A DNA stretch of 64,000 nucleotides from the NCBI RefSeq assembly GCF_000164135.1, contig NZ_GG770561.1, forward strand, positions 33,177 through 97,176. Reading direction: 5' to 3'. Within the stretch, counting starts at the first letter, position 1; each line of letters begins with the position of its first letter. Positions 20,683 to 30,380 of the stretch are shown one piece after another. Made by a program: the position numbers and the translations under genes. The DNA is from Mycobacterium parascrofulaceum ATCC BAA-614. Its GTDB lineage: Bacteria > Actinomycetota > Actinomycetes > Mycobacteriales > Mycobacteriaceae. The notes below the pieces were generated by a model. The model was given only the letters and a program-made list of their open reading frames with translations, had not been told where the DNA came from and did no database searches.

Positions 20683-21129
20683 ATGAAGGGGCTTGTGGCG
20701 ACGGCCGCAGTGCTGATGACAGTCATCGCCGCGATCGTGTTGGCGATCGTCGAACTGCTCATCAAACTCGCTCCGTTGCTGGTCGCGGCGGCGTGCTTGT
20801 GGGGAGCGGCCAAGCTAATAGGCGCACACCGCGCCCGAGGGGCGGCCGACGAGGAGCGTCTTAAGCAGGACTGGAGCCGGACCGCTCCCCAAGGCCCACC
20901 GCAGGCGGCGCCATCCACACCGCTGCCGCCGGTAATTGCTCATCGCGAACGCATGTATGTGGTGCGCGGTGAGGACACCGGCTTGGCCTCTGACCGCGAC
21001 GACGGCTATGTCAAGGTTTCGGCGACGGCATTGCCGCGTGTGCAGCGTTTGCCGGCCACCTACCATCACCGGCGCAAATTCACGCCGCGCCGGGCTAGCG
21101 GGCACCGTTCGGGGCGGCGGCGGCCGTGA
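20683..21129 (+). CDS. Small membrane protein of the conjugation block
   Basis: A 148-residue protein with a long N-terminal hydrophobic region (residues 3-45, one or two helices: LVATAAVLMTVIAAIVLAI, LAPLLVAAACLWGAAKLI) and a basic cytoplasmic tail. The ATG at 20683 follows AAGGGACACCGCG; the 30 codons upstream in the open frame look non-coding. It is followed by a gene with a 4-base overlap (GTGA). No family was recognised; the context is the mating channel. Confidence 0.6.
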   Translation: MKGLVATAAVLMTVIAAIVLAIVELLIKLAPLLVAAACLWGAAKLIGAHRARGAADEERLKQDWSRTAPQGPPQAAPSTPLPPVIAHRERMYVVRGEDTGLASDRDDGYVKVSATALPRVQRLPATYHHRRKFTPRRASGHRSGRRRP

Positions 21130-22208
21130 GCTCGGTTTCTGATCAGCAATGGCTGCGTCAGATTGGGGTGAATCTCGACGCCGATGCAGAACACGACCAA
21201 GACACCCTCGACAGCGGCGCGGCCGGGGAGTCAGCCGACGAGCATCCCGATGATGATGGCGCGATCAGCGACAACGACGCCGCACCCTTCGGCGAGGATC
21301 AAAGTGCCGACGCCTTTGCGGGTGCGTTCGTTTCCGACGGCGACGACCACACCGACTCGGCAGAAAACGAAAGCCCCGGTGCCGACGCTGATTTAGATCA
21401 CGAGGCGGAGCGGCGTACGCGCCGATTTACGCCGTGGGTACTCGGCGCGTTCGCTGGCGTCGTGTTGTTGGCAACGGTGATAACCACGCTGGGCGTCACA
21501 CTCTCAGGTCCCGACAACCCTTCGCCGAGTCTGCGCCAGCACGCAGTCAAATCGGGCCCCGCACCGACAATGGCGGCAGCACCAGCGCCGACTCCTGCTG
21601 ATGGCGGCGATCACCCACTGCCGTTTACCGCCTCAGCCGACTGCCCGGCGGGCGCCTCAACTTCGGCGAAATCGATTGCCGATCCCGACAAGCCATCGCC
21701 GTGGATCTGCGTGCGGCATACGGATGGACAACCGCTCTATATCACGCTCGGGCCCGCCGGAATCGAACGCGCTTACGTGATCACGGCGGTCAGTATCGTG
21801 CCGGGGGATACTGCTGCGGCCCAGGGGTCCGGCGGTGACCCATGGCTACAGCATCGGGTGGTCACGTTGCTGCAGTGGCAGTTCAATGACACTGCGCACA
21901 CGGTCGTCGACCAGGACACCGGCAATGCTCACGGCGAAGCGGTCAAACTGATTCCCGGGATCAGCGCCTCAAAAATCACTGTGATCATTCGGCACACCAG
22001 CCGTCCGGTCGCAGCCCCCCAGCCCAGCGTGTCGGCCCCAGACGGCGGACCGTTCGGCGGAATCCTGGGTGGGCCCACCCCGGCCACCGGCCCGGAACCG
22101 ACCAACGGGCCTGACCCGACCGGCTTTGGGTCGGGACACGACACCGATCCCAGTGATGGAACCTTCGCGGTGTCGAGCATCAAAGTCATTGGGCACCAGG
22201 CGACATGA
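21126..22208 (+). CDS. Single-pass membrane protein, acidic N-terminus, Pro-rich C-terminus
   Basis: A 360-residue protein with a strongly acidic cytoplasmic region (residues 1-95, many Asp/Glu), a membrane helix at about 100-125 (FTPWVLGAFAGVVLLATVIT), and an extracytoplasmic domain with two Cys (near residues 175 and 195) and a Gly/Pro-rich tail. GTG start overlaps the upstream stop. It lies between a small membrane protein and the TcpC-like protein, so it is probably part of the transfer channel, but no family was recognised. Confidence 0.65.
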   Translation: MSSVSDQQWLRQIGVNLDADAEHDQDTLDSGAAGESADEHPDDDGAISDNDAAPFGEDQSADAFAGAFVSDGDDHTDSAENESPGADADLDHEAERRTRRFTPWVLGAFAGVVLLATVITTLGVTLSGPDNPSPSLRQHAVKSGPAPTMAAAPAPTPADGGDHPLPFTASADCPAGASTSAKSIADPDKPSPWICVRHTDGQPLYITLGPAGIERAYVITAVSIVPGDTAAAQGSGGDPWLQHRVVTLLQWQFNDTAHTVVDQDTGNAHGEAVKLIPGISASKITVIIRHTSRPVAAPQPSVSAPDGGPFGGILGGPTPATGPEPTNGPDPTGFGSGHDTDPSDGTFAVSSIKVIGHQAT

Positions 22209-22218
22209 GGACGATGTG

Positions 22219-23142
22219 GTGAGAATCAGCAACGTATGGAAGAAGCGCATCACGGTGCTGGGCCACAGCGCCGGCCGGGTCGCTCTTGTGATTCTTGTGG
22301 CCAGTTCGTCCATCAACGGTATCGCCCTGCTGTGGGGGTTTGTCTTTCCCCCTGAACCAGCACCAGTGGCGGCGGTGGCCCGCGACGTGATCAACGAGAC
22401 CGATCCCGTGAAGGCTTTCGCCGTGAATTGCGTGAAAGGGCTACTTGTCGGAACCACCTCGGGTGCTTCGAATTTGACACGCTGCTTTCCCGGGGGACAA
22501 AAGTACGAGTTGCCCACGACATCGTCGATGACGGTGTCGAACCCGGCGGCGTGGGCATCTAAGCGCAAGACCTCTTCCAACGACATCGTGCTCTATAGCG
22601 TGAAGGTTCAAATCGACGAACTGCCCTACCCGTCGGCGCCGCCGACGACGGCTTTCTACCAGCTGCCGGTGGCGGTATACCGGGATATGGGCATTCAGGC
22701 TCTTGATCGGATCAGCAGAGTCGATATGCCGCCTCCGGGAGCCTATGTGCCGCTGGGCTATTCAGCACCAATCGCTGCCAACAGCCCACTTTTTACGATG
22801 CTGTCTGGGTTTGCGACGTCGTTTTTAACCACCTCGGGTGGACTGGAACGGTTTATCACCACCGACTCGGGCATCACAGCCGTAGGGTCGTACTCCTCGG
22901 CCACAGTGACTGCTGCTCAGGCCGACAACACTCCACCCGATGCTCCCTCCGATAACAACGAATTAGCCACGCACATCGATGTTTCGGCGCGCCGATCCGA
23001 TTACACCCTCGTATCGCTGTCTTATTCCCTGACGCTGCGTTCGGTGGGCGGCACCTGGTTTGTTGCCCAGATCGACGCGATCCCGCTGTTGGCTGACGCG
23101 ACACCGACACCGGTGCCCACCACGGCGGTAGCACCGCACTGA
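22219..23142 (+). CDS. TcpC-like (VirB8-type) conjugation channel protein
   Basis: A 307-residue protein with a short basic cytoplasmic start, one membrane helix (about residues 16-42) and an extracellular region with two NTF2-like halves, resembling TcpC/VirB8-type proteins of Gram-positive conjugation systems (conserved features seen: AFAVNCVKGLL, YSVKVQIDELP, SVGGTWFVAQIDAIP). TcpC is an essential scaffold linking membrane and cell wall parts of the channel. Tandem GTG codons at 22216/22219; the second has better spacing from GAGGA at 22206-22210. The upstream part of the open frame overlaps the previous gene and is excluded. Confidence 0.75.
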   Translation: MRISNVWKKRITVLGHSAGRVALVILVASSSINGIALLWGFVFPPEPAPVAAVARDVINETDPVKAFAVNCVKGLLVGTTSGASNLTRCFPGGQKYELPTTSSMTVSNPAAWASKRKTSSNDIVLYSVKVQIDELPYPSAPPTTAFYQLPVAVYRDMGIQALDRISRVDMPPPGAYVPLGYSAPIAANSPLFTMLSGFATSFLTTSGGLERFITTDSGITAVGSYSSATVTAAQADNTPPDAPSDNNELATHIDVSARRSDYTLVSLSYSLTLRSVGGTWFVAQIDAIPLLADATPTPVPTTAVAPH

Positions 23143-23176
23143 CCATCACTCACGTTGAGAGAAAGAGGGATTGATC

Positions 23177-23494
23177 ATGATTAGACAGCTAACATTACAG
23201 ACGTTGGCTACCCACACGACAAATGTGGCTGCCGGGGCCGGCGTGATCAACATGAGCCACGAAGTGCTTTACATCATCGTCGCAGTCGGCGGCACATACT
23301 TCCTGGGCAGCGGCATCGTGCGCGGTATGAGAGACCATTGGAAGCGCGGCACCGGTGCCGGATTGTCGGCAATCGCCGGCGGGGTGGCTCTTGCAGTTGT
23401 CGTAGCCCACATCGTCGGGCTGTATCAGCGCGGTAACCAGGAATTTGAGCACCTGCCCGGCAGCGTTGGCCACTCCAATACCCGCGGATGGTGA
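23177..23494 (+). CDS. Small two-helix membrane protein, possible pilin/TcpD-like subunit
   Basis: A 105-residue protein with two hydrophobic helices (about 28-47 and 62-82: EVLYIIVAVGGTYFLGSGI and LSAIAGGVALAVVVAHIV) separated by a basic loop (MRDHWKRG). This topology and its place directly before the VirB4 gene fit VirB2/TrbC- or TcpD-like subunits; the match is by topology only. The ATG at 23177 follows AGAGGGA by six bases. Stop overlaps the virB4 start. Confidence 0.6.
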   Translation: MIRQLTLQTLATHTTNVAAGAGVINMSHEVLYIIVAVGGTYFLGSGIVRGMRDHWKRGTGAGLSAIAGGVALAVVVAHIVGLYQRGNQEFEHLPGSVGHSNTRGW

Positions 23495-26403
23495 CCACCG
23501 GCCCAGTTGCCCCACCACGGCCCGTCGACAAGGCCGAAGCGTGGTCGGGCATCCGCGACATCGACATCCAGATCGGGGAAGCCGCTCCCGGGCAGGAATG
23601 GCCCGGCGGGCCCTACCGCGGGGTGGAATGGGTGGCCATTGCCGCGATCGCGGGTCCCACGCTGCTATGGGTCGACAGCCAGCCCGCCGGAACCACGCTT
23701 CCGGTCCTCGCCGGCGGGGTGGTGCTCTGTGTGGTGACCGTTGGGCTGATGCGGCTACTTTTGCCCAAGGGACGTCCATCTCTTTCAGCACGTCTCGTTT
23801 TTGCCCGCAACACTATTCGGCCACCTCACCTGATCACCTCGCAGCCTCGTGCCGCTGAGAGGAAGCTGCGTGTTGACTCCAGTTTTGACCCTCCTGAACG
23901 TGTCGAGGACAATCTGGTCTTCACCGGCGGAGGCGTCTATGCCGAATTCTTGATCGATGGTTTGTCGGTCAATATGCGCTCGCTTGACGTCCACCGGCGA
24001 GCCGCCAGGCTGACGCGGAACTTGGGGCGCTACCTGCCCTCAGGCTCGCAAGTGCGCGGGTTGCTGGTCGCCGAGGACCAAAACGCCATCATGCGGGCAA
24101 TGGTGGGTCCGCACACCAACAAGTCGACATGGATTGGGCAGTGCAAGCACTGGGTCCCAACTATCGCCCAAGCGAACAAGTGGATCACCAAGGGATATCG
24201 CGGTCCCGTGCGCCCACGGTTTTGGCTAACGGTGCCAGTCGATGCTGGCACCGCGGGACGCACACCGCTCGGACAGGGCAGGCGGGCTTGGGACTGGGTC
24301 AGCGGGCGTGACAAAGACTCAAGCACATCGATTCAGCACTACGCCAGTGTTGCCCGCCAGATCTGTGGTGCCCTACCTGATGAGTTTCACGTTCGCGCGG
24401 CTAGTCCAGCGCAAATCCATTGGTATCGGCGACATCGCGCCATGCTCGGCGTCATCCATGAGCCGATGCCAGCGGCCAGCACGGGGCCGTCCTCACTGAG
24501 CGCTCACGATTTCCCTACCATCGCTTTCGATGAAGGCGACAACGCCGGGCGGCCATGGTGGCGACCCAGTTTCAAAGCCTTGGTTCGCGTCTATGATCCC
24601 CACGAGCCCACCTGCAGATCGAGCTACCAGTCGTTTTTGACCGTCGAGCACTTCCCGGAGACAGGCCTGGCCTTTCCACGCGCTTCGTATCTGAATGCGC
24701 TGCTCAACGTGAACACCCAGGCCAGTATTGAGTGGACCCAACATATTTACATTCGCACACCCCAGGATGCGCAAGCCCGCAATTTCCGCTACACCAAAAA
24801 CATCAAAGACCAGATGCGTCAGCGTGGTCACCGCGGAGCTGAAAACGACGAATTGCCAAGGAAGCTAGCGCGCACGCGGGCCTACACATCGCATCTGAAC
24901 GGCAATCCCGCCGAACGCGAGCTTGACCACACGGTGATGATTGCGGTCGGTGCCGACTCACCGCGGGTCTTGGAGGATGCGGTCAAACAGGTCCGCCAGG
25001 AGCTTGACACAGTCGGCATCGCTGTCAAACGCCACCGTGGCGCCCAGGCGTTGCTGTGGAAGGCATTCAATACCGGAAGTGAAAACACCTGCCCGCTCGA
25101 TGAATTTCGCAATCCCACCAGCGCACATAAGTGGTCGCTGTTCTTGCCGCTGATTTCGGGCCGCGTGGGCAACGTCAAGGGCAGTGCGCTGGCCATCGAC
25201 CAGACCACGATGCGACCGGCGATCATCCTTCACGATCCCGAGGGAACTGCGCGCCGAAACAAGAACACCGGGCTGGCCGTCGTCGGCGATCCCGGCGGCG
25301 GGAAGTCCAACCGCACCAAACTCTCGGCGTATGAACTGATCCTGCGTGGCGGACGCGTTGTGGTGTTCGAGCCAGACACAATCGCTGAATGGAAGCAGGC
25401 CCTCACACCCATCGAGGGTGTACGGTTCATCGACCCGACAACGCCGCAGTACTTGTATGACCCGCTGGTGATCTTCCCAGCGCACCTGGCAGGGCGCATC
25501 GCGGCCTCGCACATCCTGCCCTGGATTGGGCTGTCTTATGACAGCCTGCTTGCCAAGCGTTACCGACGTTTGGTGCGACCGGAAACCCGGGCCAGGCAAG
25601 GGATTACGAGCCACCGCACACTGCTGGACTATCTGCGTTCACAGCCGGACGCCGACAACGACGAGTTGCTGCTGCGCTTAGAAACAGCCCAGGAGGATTT
25701 TCCCGGGCTTTTCGATGACCACTTGCCGCCCTACCGGCCAGAAGACTCCCCGGCCACGGTCTACCTGACCGGCAACCTGGGCTTGCCCAGCACCGAGGAT
25801 CTCACCAACGCCGATCTCTACGCGAAACTGTCGGGGACCCAGCGCGCCGGAATGGCTATCTATGGCCTGCTCATTGAGCTAGAGCAGCGATACATGTTCG
25901 ACCGCCTCGACGTATTCGACGTCATGATCTTCGAGGAGTGCGCCGAACTGCTTGCCTTTCCCACCACGGCACGCATTGCGCACAAATTCACTCGGCGGGG
26001 CCGTAAGCACGCGAGTGGAATCTGGTTCATCACACAGGATTTCAGGGACCTTGCCCGCATGGGGGATGAGTTTGTCACACAAAAATGGATCTTTCGTGTT
26101 CAAGACCCTGAACTGGCCTACGCGACACTGAAGTGGGCGCGCATCGACCCAGAAATGTATCCAGAGCTTGTCAGCGCACTAAGCGAGGACACCAGTCCTG
26201 GCTCCACCGCTGATGAAGACGTGTTCTCTGATCGCGGGGAATGGGGCGGCTACGCCACCGAGGCCGGGGCGGTCGATCGTGCCCGACTCGGCGAGGGATT
26301 CTTAGTCGACGAACTTGGACGTCCCGCACGCGTTCAATTTTTCGGCGCGCCAACCGAAGAGCAGGCACGCGCATTCGATAGCACCGCATCGGTGATCGCA
26401 TGA
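23488..26403 (+). CDS. virB4: VirB4-type conjugation ATPase with N-terminal membrane segments
   Basis: A 971-residue VirB4/TcpF-family ATPase. Residues about 45-85 hold two hydrophobic helices resembling a VirB3/PrgI/TcpE-like subunit, followed by the VirB4 N-domain and a RecA-like motor with Walker A GDPGGGKSN near residue 600, FEPDTIAEWKQAL, Walker B DVMIFEECAELL near 813, and the C-terminal FITQDFRDL and KWIFRVQD motifs. VirB4 energises substrate passage and channel assembly in type IV systems. GTG start at 23488, overlapping the upstream gene by seven bases; its stop overlaps the next ATG (ATGA). The fused membrane segments distinguish it from stand-alone VirB4. Confidence 0.9.
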   Translation: MVTTGPVAPPRPVDKAEAWSGIRDIDIQIGEAAPGQEWPGGPYRGVEWVAIAAIAGPTLLWVDSQPAGTTLPVLAGGVVLCVVTVGLMRLLLPKGRPSLSARLVFARNTIRPPHLITSQPRAAERKLRVDSSFDPPERVEDNLVFTGGGVYAEFLIDGLSVNMRSLDVHRRAARLTRNLGRYLPSGSQVRGLLVAEDQNAIMRAMVGPHTNKSTWIGQCKHWVPTIAQANKWITKGYRGPVRPRFWLTVPVDAGTAGRTPLGQGRRAWDWVSGRDKDSSTSIQHYASVARQICGALPDEFHVRAASPAQIHWYRRHRAMLGVIHEPMPAASTGPSSLSAHDFPTIAFDEGDNAGRPWWRPSFKALVRVYDPHEPTCRSSYQSFLTVEHFPETGLAFPRASYLNALLNVNTQASIEWTQHIYIRTPQDAQARNFRYTKNIKDQMRQRGHRGAENDELPRKLARTRAYTSHLNGNPAERELDHTVMIAVGADSPRVLEDAVKQVRQELDTVGIAVKRHRGAQALLWKAFNTGSENTCPLDEFRNPTSAHKWSLFLPLISGRVGNVKGSALAIDQTTMRPAIILHDPEGTARRNKNTGLAVVGDPGGGKSNRTKLSAYELILRGGRVVVFEPDTIAEWKQALTPIEGVRFIDPTTPQYLYDPLVIFPAHLAGRIAASHILPWIGLSYDSLLAKRYRRLVRPETRARQGITSHRTLLDYLRSQPDADNDELLLRLETAQEDFPGLFDDHLPPYRPEDSPATVYLTGNLGLPSTEDLTNADLYAKLSGTQRAGMAIYGLLIELEQRYMFDRLDVFDVMIFEECAELLAFPTTARIAHKFTRRGRKHASGIWFITQDFRDLARMGDEFVTQKWIFRVQDPELAYATLKWARIDPEMYPELVSALSEDTSPGSTADEDVFSDRGEWGGYATEAGAVDRARLGEGFLVDELGRPARVQFFGAPTEEQARAFDSTASVIA

Positions 26404-28559
26404 CTGCCAGCGATTCCCTCGCAGTCTGGCTAGTTGAGCACCCACGGTTGCGCCGCGTGATCGGCGCGATGACAGGTGTCTACGTGCTGTGTCTGTGGGC
26501 GGTGGTGGCCGCACCTAAAGCCTCGGCGGCGGTGGGTGCCGCTGCTCTGGGGTGGACGGGACTGCATGACTTGGACAACGTGCCGATCGCTGACTACTTC
26601 CTCTCGATGGTCGATACCACCGAAGCCACCTTCAACAACGGCCAACACGTCAGCGCGTTCGATCCCGAATCGTGGGGGTCGTGGATCGTCAAAGCCACCC
26701 AAACCGCGATCGCGCATACCACCGCAGCCTGGTGGCTGACCAATGAAGCTGCTCTTGTCGTATTCGCTATCGGGATTGCGCTGTGGCTTCTGCGATTTGC
26801 AATGTCGAGCTCGTGGCTCTTGGCCCTCGTTCAAATCGGGCGCCCCGTTTTCGCTACAGTGAACATGCTCGTCAACCAGATGTGGCTGGGGCCATTGGCG
26901 GTCGCGGTTTGTGTGGTGTTGGCGGGGTATCACCAACAGCGAGGGCGGCCGGCCCAGGCCCGCAATCTGCTAGGCACCGCCGCGGTGCTAGCTGCATTGG
27001 TGTGGACGGTCTTTCGTGACCCCATTGACGATCTAGTCAGCGATCACGGCCTGCTGGGCATGGGTCGAGCGACAGGCTTTCAGATCGCCCAGGACGCCCG
27101 CCAGAGTTCGTACGCTCCGGGCCAGTCATTGGATACCCAGCTCGACGCCCTGCTGGCGCAGCTGGTGTCTTCGACGGCGCGACCAGCTCTACAGTTACAG
27201 AACTTCGGCATGGTCGTTGATGATGTGGGCACCTGCCGCCAGGCCTGGTCCCAGGCCATCTTGGCCGCGCATAGCCAAGGTCCTGGACCGGCGCACGCGA
27301 TGGCCGGATGCGGTGCTCCCCAAGCCTTGGCGCACGCTCAACAATTGGGGGCCAACGACTTTGTGCTGGGGCTGGTGTTCTTGTTCGCCGCGTTTTGGAT
27401 CGGCCTGTTCATCTGGTACGTCGGGGTGAGCACGTTGCTGGTCGGTGCCAAAGCCACCTACTACTGCATCGTGGTGGTTCCCGCGGCGATGGTCGGCATG
27501 AGCGGTTGGCAGCGCGGCAAGAAATACGCGGTGCGCTGCGTCTCGCAGGTGTTGTTGCATGGCGTCGAGATGATGATCTTCACTGTCTTTTTGGCGTTGA
27601 GTGCGGTCGGGATGGGGTGGGCGCTCACCACGCCGCAACTGGGGCATGGCGCCACCGCGGTCCCGCGCCTGTTGTTGGTGAGCCTGGGTTCGGTCGTAGG
27701 CATCTTCTTGTTCCATTACATCGACAAGCATTTCTACACAGACAGTTTGGGCACGATCGCCCACCACATCACTGGGGCGTGGTGCTCCACAAGCGGCGCT
27801 GTGCGCGATGAGTACAACGATTACGCCGAGGCGGGACGCAAAGCGCGCGGGCTGTTTCGACGGGTCGCGCGACGCGGCGATAGCGATGGCGCCGGCGACG
27901 ATGACGGTTCTAACGGCGACGCCGACACCTCAACGCCGGGGTTCGATGCGGTCAAACCTCGGCCCAGCCGGATGCGCGGTGAGGAGGAGACCACGGCGAC
28001 CCGGACGACCGGGGCCACCACCACCCGGATGGCAGCAGAAAAGGCCGGGGCGAGCGAGGCCGCGGCGACCGCAGGTGGACATGCCGCGGCTGCGGCAGCA
28101 GAGGGGGCCGGCGCCACAGCGGCAGAAGGCGCCGCCGCGGCCGCCGCGCCAGAGGTGGTGATTCCCGCCGTCATCACCGAAAAGACCGTCCAGCACATCC
28201 GCGGACACCACCACCGCAACGGCTCAGACCCCGGGTCCCAACAAGGCGTCCCGGACAGCGACACCAGCCCGCACCTGGCGGCGTCCAATGCCCTCAGCAA
28301 CGGCCAGCCAGGGGAACCAGATCAAGGCGAGGTGGCGCCGATGGCCGGCTCAGATGGGCTGCCATCGCTACCGAGCCATCCGCGCCGCCCGGCCCAGGGC
28401 GTGGGTCGCCACCAGGCGCCCCCGTCGGCAACCCCTGATGAGGACCCCGGCCTGCCGCTAGATACATCATCTGAGCAGCAGCGATCGTTCGAGCTGTCTG
28501 AGTCGCCCGTAGAATTTCCGTCACCACCTCGACCACGAGCAAGGGACTATCACCAGTGA
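26400..28559 (+). CDS. VirB6/TrbL-like polytopic channel protein
   Basis: A 719-residue protein with a hydrophobic N-terminal region, several membrane helices between residues 110-210 and 320-450, and a long Ala/Gly/Pro/Ser-rich C-terminal tail (about 480-719). This matches VirB6/TrbL/TcpH-like proteins that form the inner-membrane pore of conjugation systems. Periplasmic loops are large (residues 45-100 and 225-315, two cysteines CRQ and MAGCG). It is coupled to virB4 by ATGA and to eccA by a GTGA overlap. Low sequence conservation of the family makes this a topology-based call. Confidence 0.7.
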   Translation: MTASDSLAVWLVEHPRLRRVIGAMTGVYVLCLWAVVAAPKASAAVGAAALGWTGLHDLDNVPIADYFLSMVDTTEATFNNGQHVSAFDPESWGSWIVKATQTAIAHTTAAWWLTNEAALVVFAIGIALWLLRFAMSSSWLLALVQIGRPVFATVNMLVNQMWLGPLAVAVCVVLAGYHQQRGRPAQARNLLGTAAVLAALVWTVFRDPIDDLVSDHGLLGMGRATGFQIAQDARQSSYAPGQSLDTQLDALLAQLVSSTARPALQLQNFGMVVDDVGTCRQAWSQAILAAHSQGPGPAHAMAGCGAPQALAHAQQLGANDFVLGLVFLFAAFWIGLFIWYVGVSTLLVGAKATYYCIVVVPAAMVGMSGWQRGKKYAVRCVSQVLLHGVEMMIFTVFLALSAVGMGWALTTPQLGHGATAVPRLLLVSLGSVVGIFLFHYIDKHFYTDSLGTIAHHITGAWCSTSGAVRDEYNDYAEAGRKARGLFRRVARRGDSDGAGDDDGSNGDADTSTPGFDAVKPRPSRMRGEEETTATRTTGATTTRMAAEKAGASEAAATAGGHAAAAAAEGAGATAAEGAAAAAAPEVVIPAVITEKTVQHIRGHHHRNGSDPGSQQGVPDSDTSPHLAASNALSNGQPGEPDQGEVAPMAGSDGLPSLPSHPRRPAQGVGRHQAPPSATPDEDPGLPLDTSSEQQRSFELSESPVEFPSPPRPRARDYHQ

Positions 28560-30361
28560 GTGCCCGTGACTATTTCGACATCGGGATTAGCCGCCTGGGC
28601 TTCGGTGGGCCCGTGGCCGATCACGCGGGAGCGCGCGAAGCCTTCACGCAGGCCACCGACATGGATCCCGGCATGTGCGACGCGTGGATGGGGTTGGCGG
28701 TTGCTGGCGACGTCAGCCTTAACACCATGCGCGGCGCATATGATGCGCTATCGACTTTGCATCGCGAAACGCGTCGGATTGGCCTGGCAGATTCTGCGCT
28801 AGCGCCAACCGTGTCTACGCCATTCCTCATTGACCTTTACCCGCACACTCCGACCGGGATCACCATCGCCTACGCGGCGACACTTGTTAGCCAAGGCGAC
28901 TACGACCAGGCCGAAAAGATCCTCGACGGGGTTGACCTCACCGTCGAGCCCGCGCAAGCGCAGATACACCGGTTCATCGGGGCCACAATGTTTTTCCTGA
29001 CGCGCCGCTGGCCAGACTTGTTGACGTGGACCTCGCAGGCCTCGTCGAGCAGCGGTGGAATCGTGGAGGCCGCCACACGGCTGCTCAAAGGAATCGCCCA
29101 AACCGGGCTGGGACAGTTCGAGGCGGCGCTGGCCACATTGACATCCGTCGTGACGCAGGCCGACCAGGCCAAGCTCGACCAGAGCGGCATCGATACCTCG
29201 CACCTGCTGGCCGAGGCGGCCGTATATCGCGGCTTGTGCCACCGCGCGTTGGGGGACGAGGCCGCCGCCCGCAAAGAGTTCAGCGCAGCCAGCGTAGACG
29301 GTCAACTGCGCCCGGACGCCGCCGCCGCGCTCGATGACCCCGGCTACGGCGTCACCGTCACGACCCCAGACGTGATTGCCGCCCGGTCCAATCGGTGGGA
29401 CCCGGATTCTGGACCGAGCGTGGCCGACCTGCGCAGAGCCCGGCAACGCAAGGAAGCCGTACGTGTGCTGGAGCGCGCCGAACGCGAACTCGACGAATTC
29501 ATTGGGCTCCGCCGCGTCAAAGAGCATGTCAAGGAACTCAAGTTCGTCAAGGTCTACGACCAGAAGATGGCCGAGCGCGGCGTCCAGATCGGTGAGCGCG
29601 ACACCTTGCACATGACTCTGGTCGGCCCGCCGGGGACCGCGAAAACCTCGATAGCACGGCTGATTTGCGAGATGTATTTCGGCCTGGGCATCCTCGAATC
29701 GCCAGAATTCATCGAAGTCTCCCGCAAGGATCTTGTCGACGAGCACATCGGTGGCACCGAGAAGAAAACATCAGCGATCTTGCAAGCTGCCAAAGGCTGT
29801 GCACTGTTCATCGACGAGGCACCCGAACTCTACAAACCGGATAATGAGCGCGATTTCGGCCACATCGCCGTTGACGTCATCATGAAGTGGGCAGAAGACC
29901 ATCGCCACGACACAATGATCGCCATGGCTGGCTACGCCAGCCCAATGAACCGGCTTTTGAGCGCTAACCCGGGACTGCGGTCACGGTTCCCGTTCCAGCT
30001 CGAATTCACCTCCTGCGACACCGACGACCTGGTACGGATCGCTGAGCTGTTCGCAGCGCGGTTCCATGTGGCCATCGAACCCTCCGCTCTTTCGCGCTTC
30101 AGCAGCAACGCTGAGTGGCTATGCAACACGCCAAGTACACGCCCCGGTGAACCACACATGCTCATCGATGTCGCCGCCAACGGCCGGTTCGCCCGAACCG
30201 TCATTGAACAAGCCCTGCGCAAAGCCAAAGCCCGCATCGCAGCGGACCCGACGGTGGACTTGCTCACCGCCGACCTGAGCAGCATTAGCACAATCACGCT
30301 GGCAGACATGGACGCTGCCCTCACCGACGTCCTGGCGGCCTTTGAGCTCGTCACGCCCTAA
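28556..30361 (+). CDS. eccA: ESX cytosolic AAA+ ATPase EccA
   Basis: A 601-residue EccA/CbxX-type protein. It has an N-terminal TPR-like helical domain (about residues 1-285) and a C-terminal AAA+ domain with Walker A GPPGTAKTS near residue 356, Walker B CALFIDEAPEL near 416, and a sensor/arginine finger region GLRSRFPF near 478. The Walker A has Ala in place of the usual second Gly of GTGKT. EccA associates with EspG/substrates and is thought to recycle chaperones. It is translationally coupled to the VirB6-like gene instead of sitting beside the other ecc genes, so the two secretion systems are expressed as one unit. Confidence 0.92.
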   Translation: MSARDYFDIGISRLGFGGPVADHAGAREAFTQATDMDPGMCDAWMGLAVAGDVSLNTMRGAYDALSTLHRETRRIGLADSALAPTVSTPFLIDLYPHTPTGITIAYAATLVSQGDYDQAEKILDGVDLTVEPAQAQIHRFIGATMFFLTRRWPDLLTWTSQASSSSGGIVEAATRLLKGIAQTGLGQFEAALATLTSVVTQADQAKLDQSGIDTSHLLAEAAVYRGLCHRALGDEAAARKEFSAASVDGQLRPDAAAALDDPGYGVTVTTPDVIAARSNRWDPDSGPSVADLRRARQRKEAVRVLERAERELDEFIGLRRVKEHVKELKFVKVYDQKMAERGVQIGERDTLHMTLVGPPGTAKTSIARLICEMYFGLGILESPEFIEVSRKDLVDEHIGGTEKKTSAILQAAKGCALFIDEAPELYKPDNERDFGHIAVDVIMKWAEDHRHDTMIAMAGYASPMNRLLSANPGLRSRFPFQLEFTSCDTDDLVRIAELFAARFHVAIEPSALSRFSSNAEWLCNTPSTRPGEPHMLIDVAANGRFARTVIEQALRKAKARIAADPTVDLLTADLSSISTITLADMDAALTDVLAAFELVTP

Positions 30362-30380
30362 GCCCATCGTGGGCGCTGAA

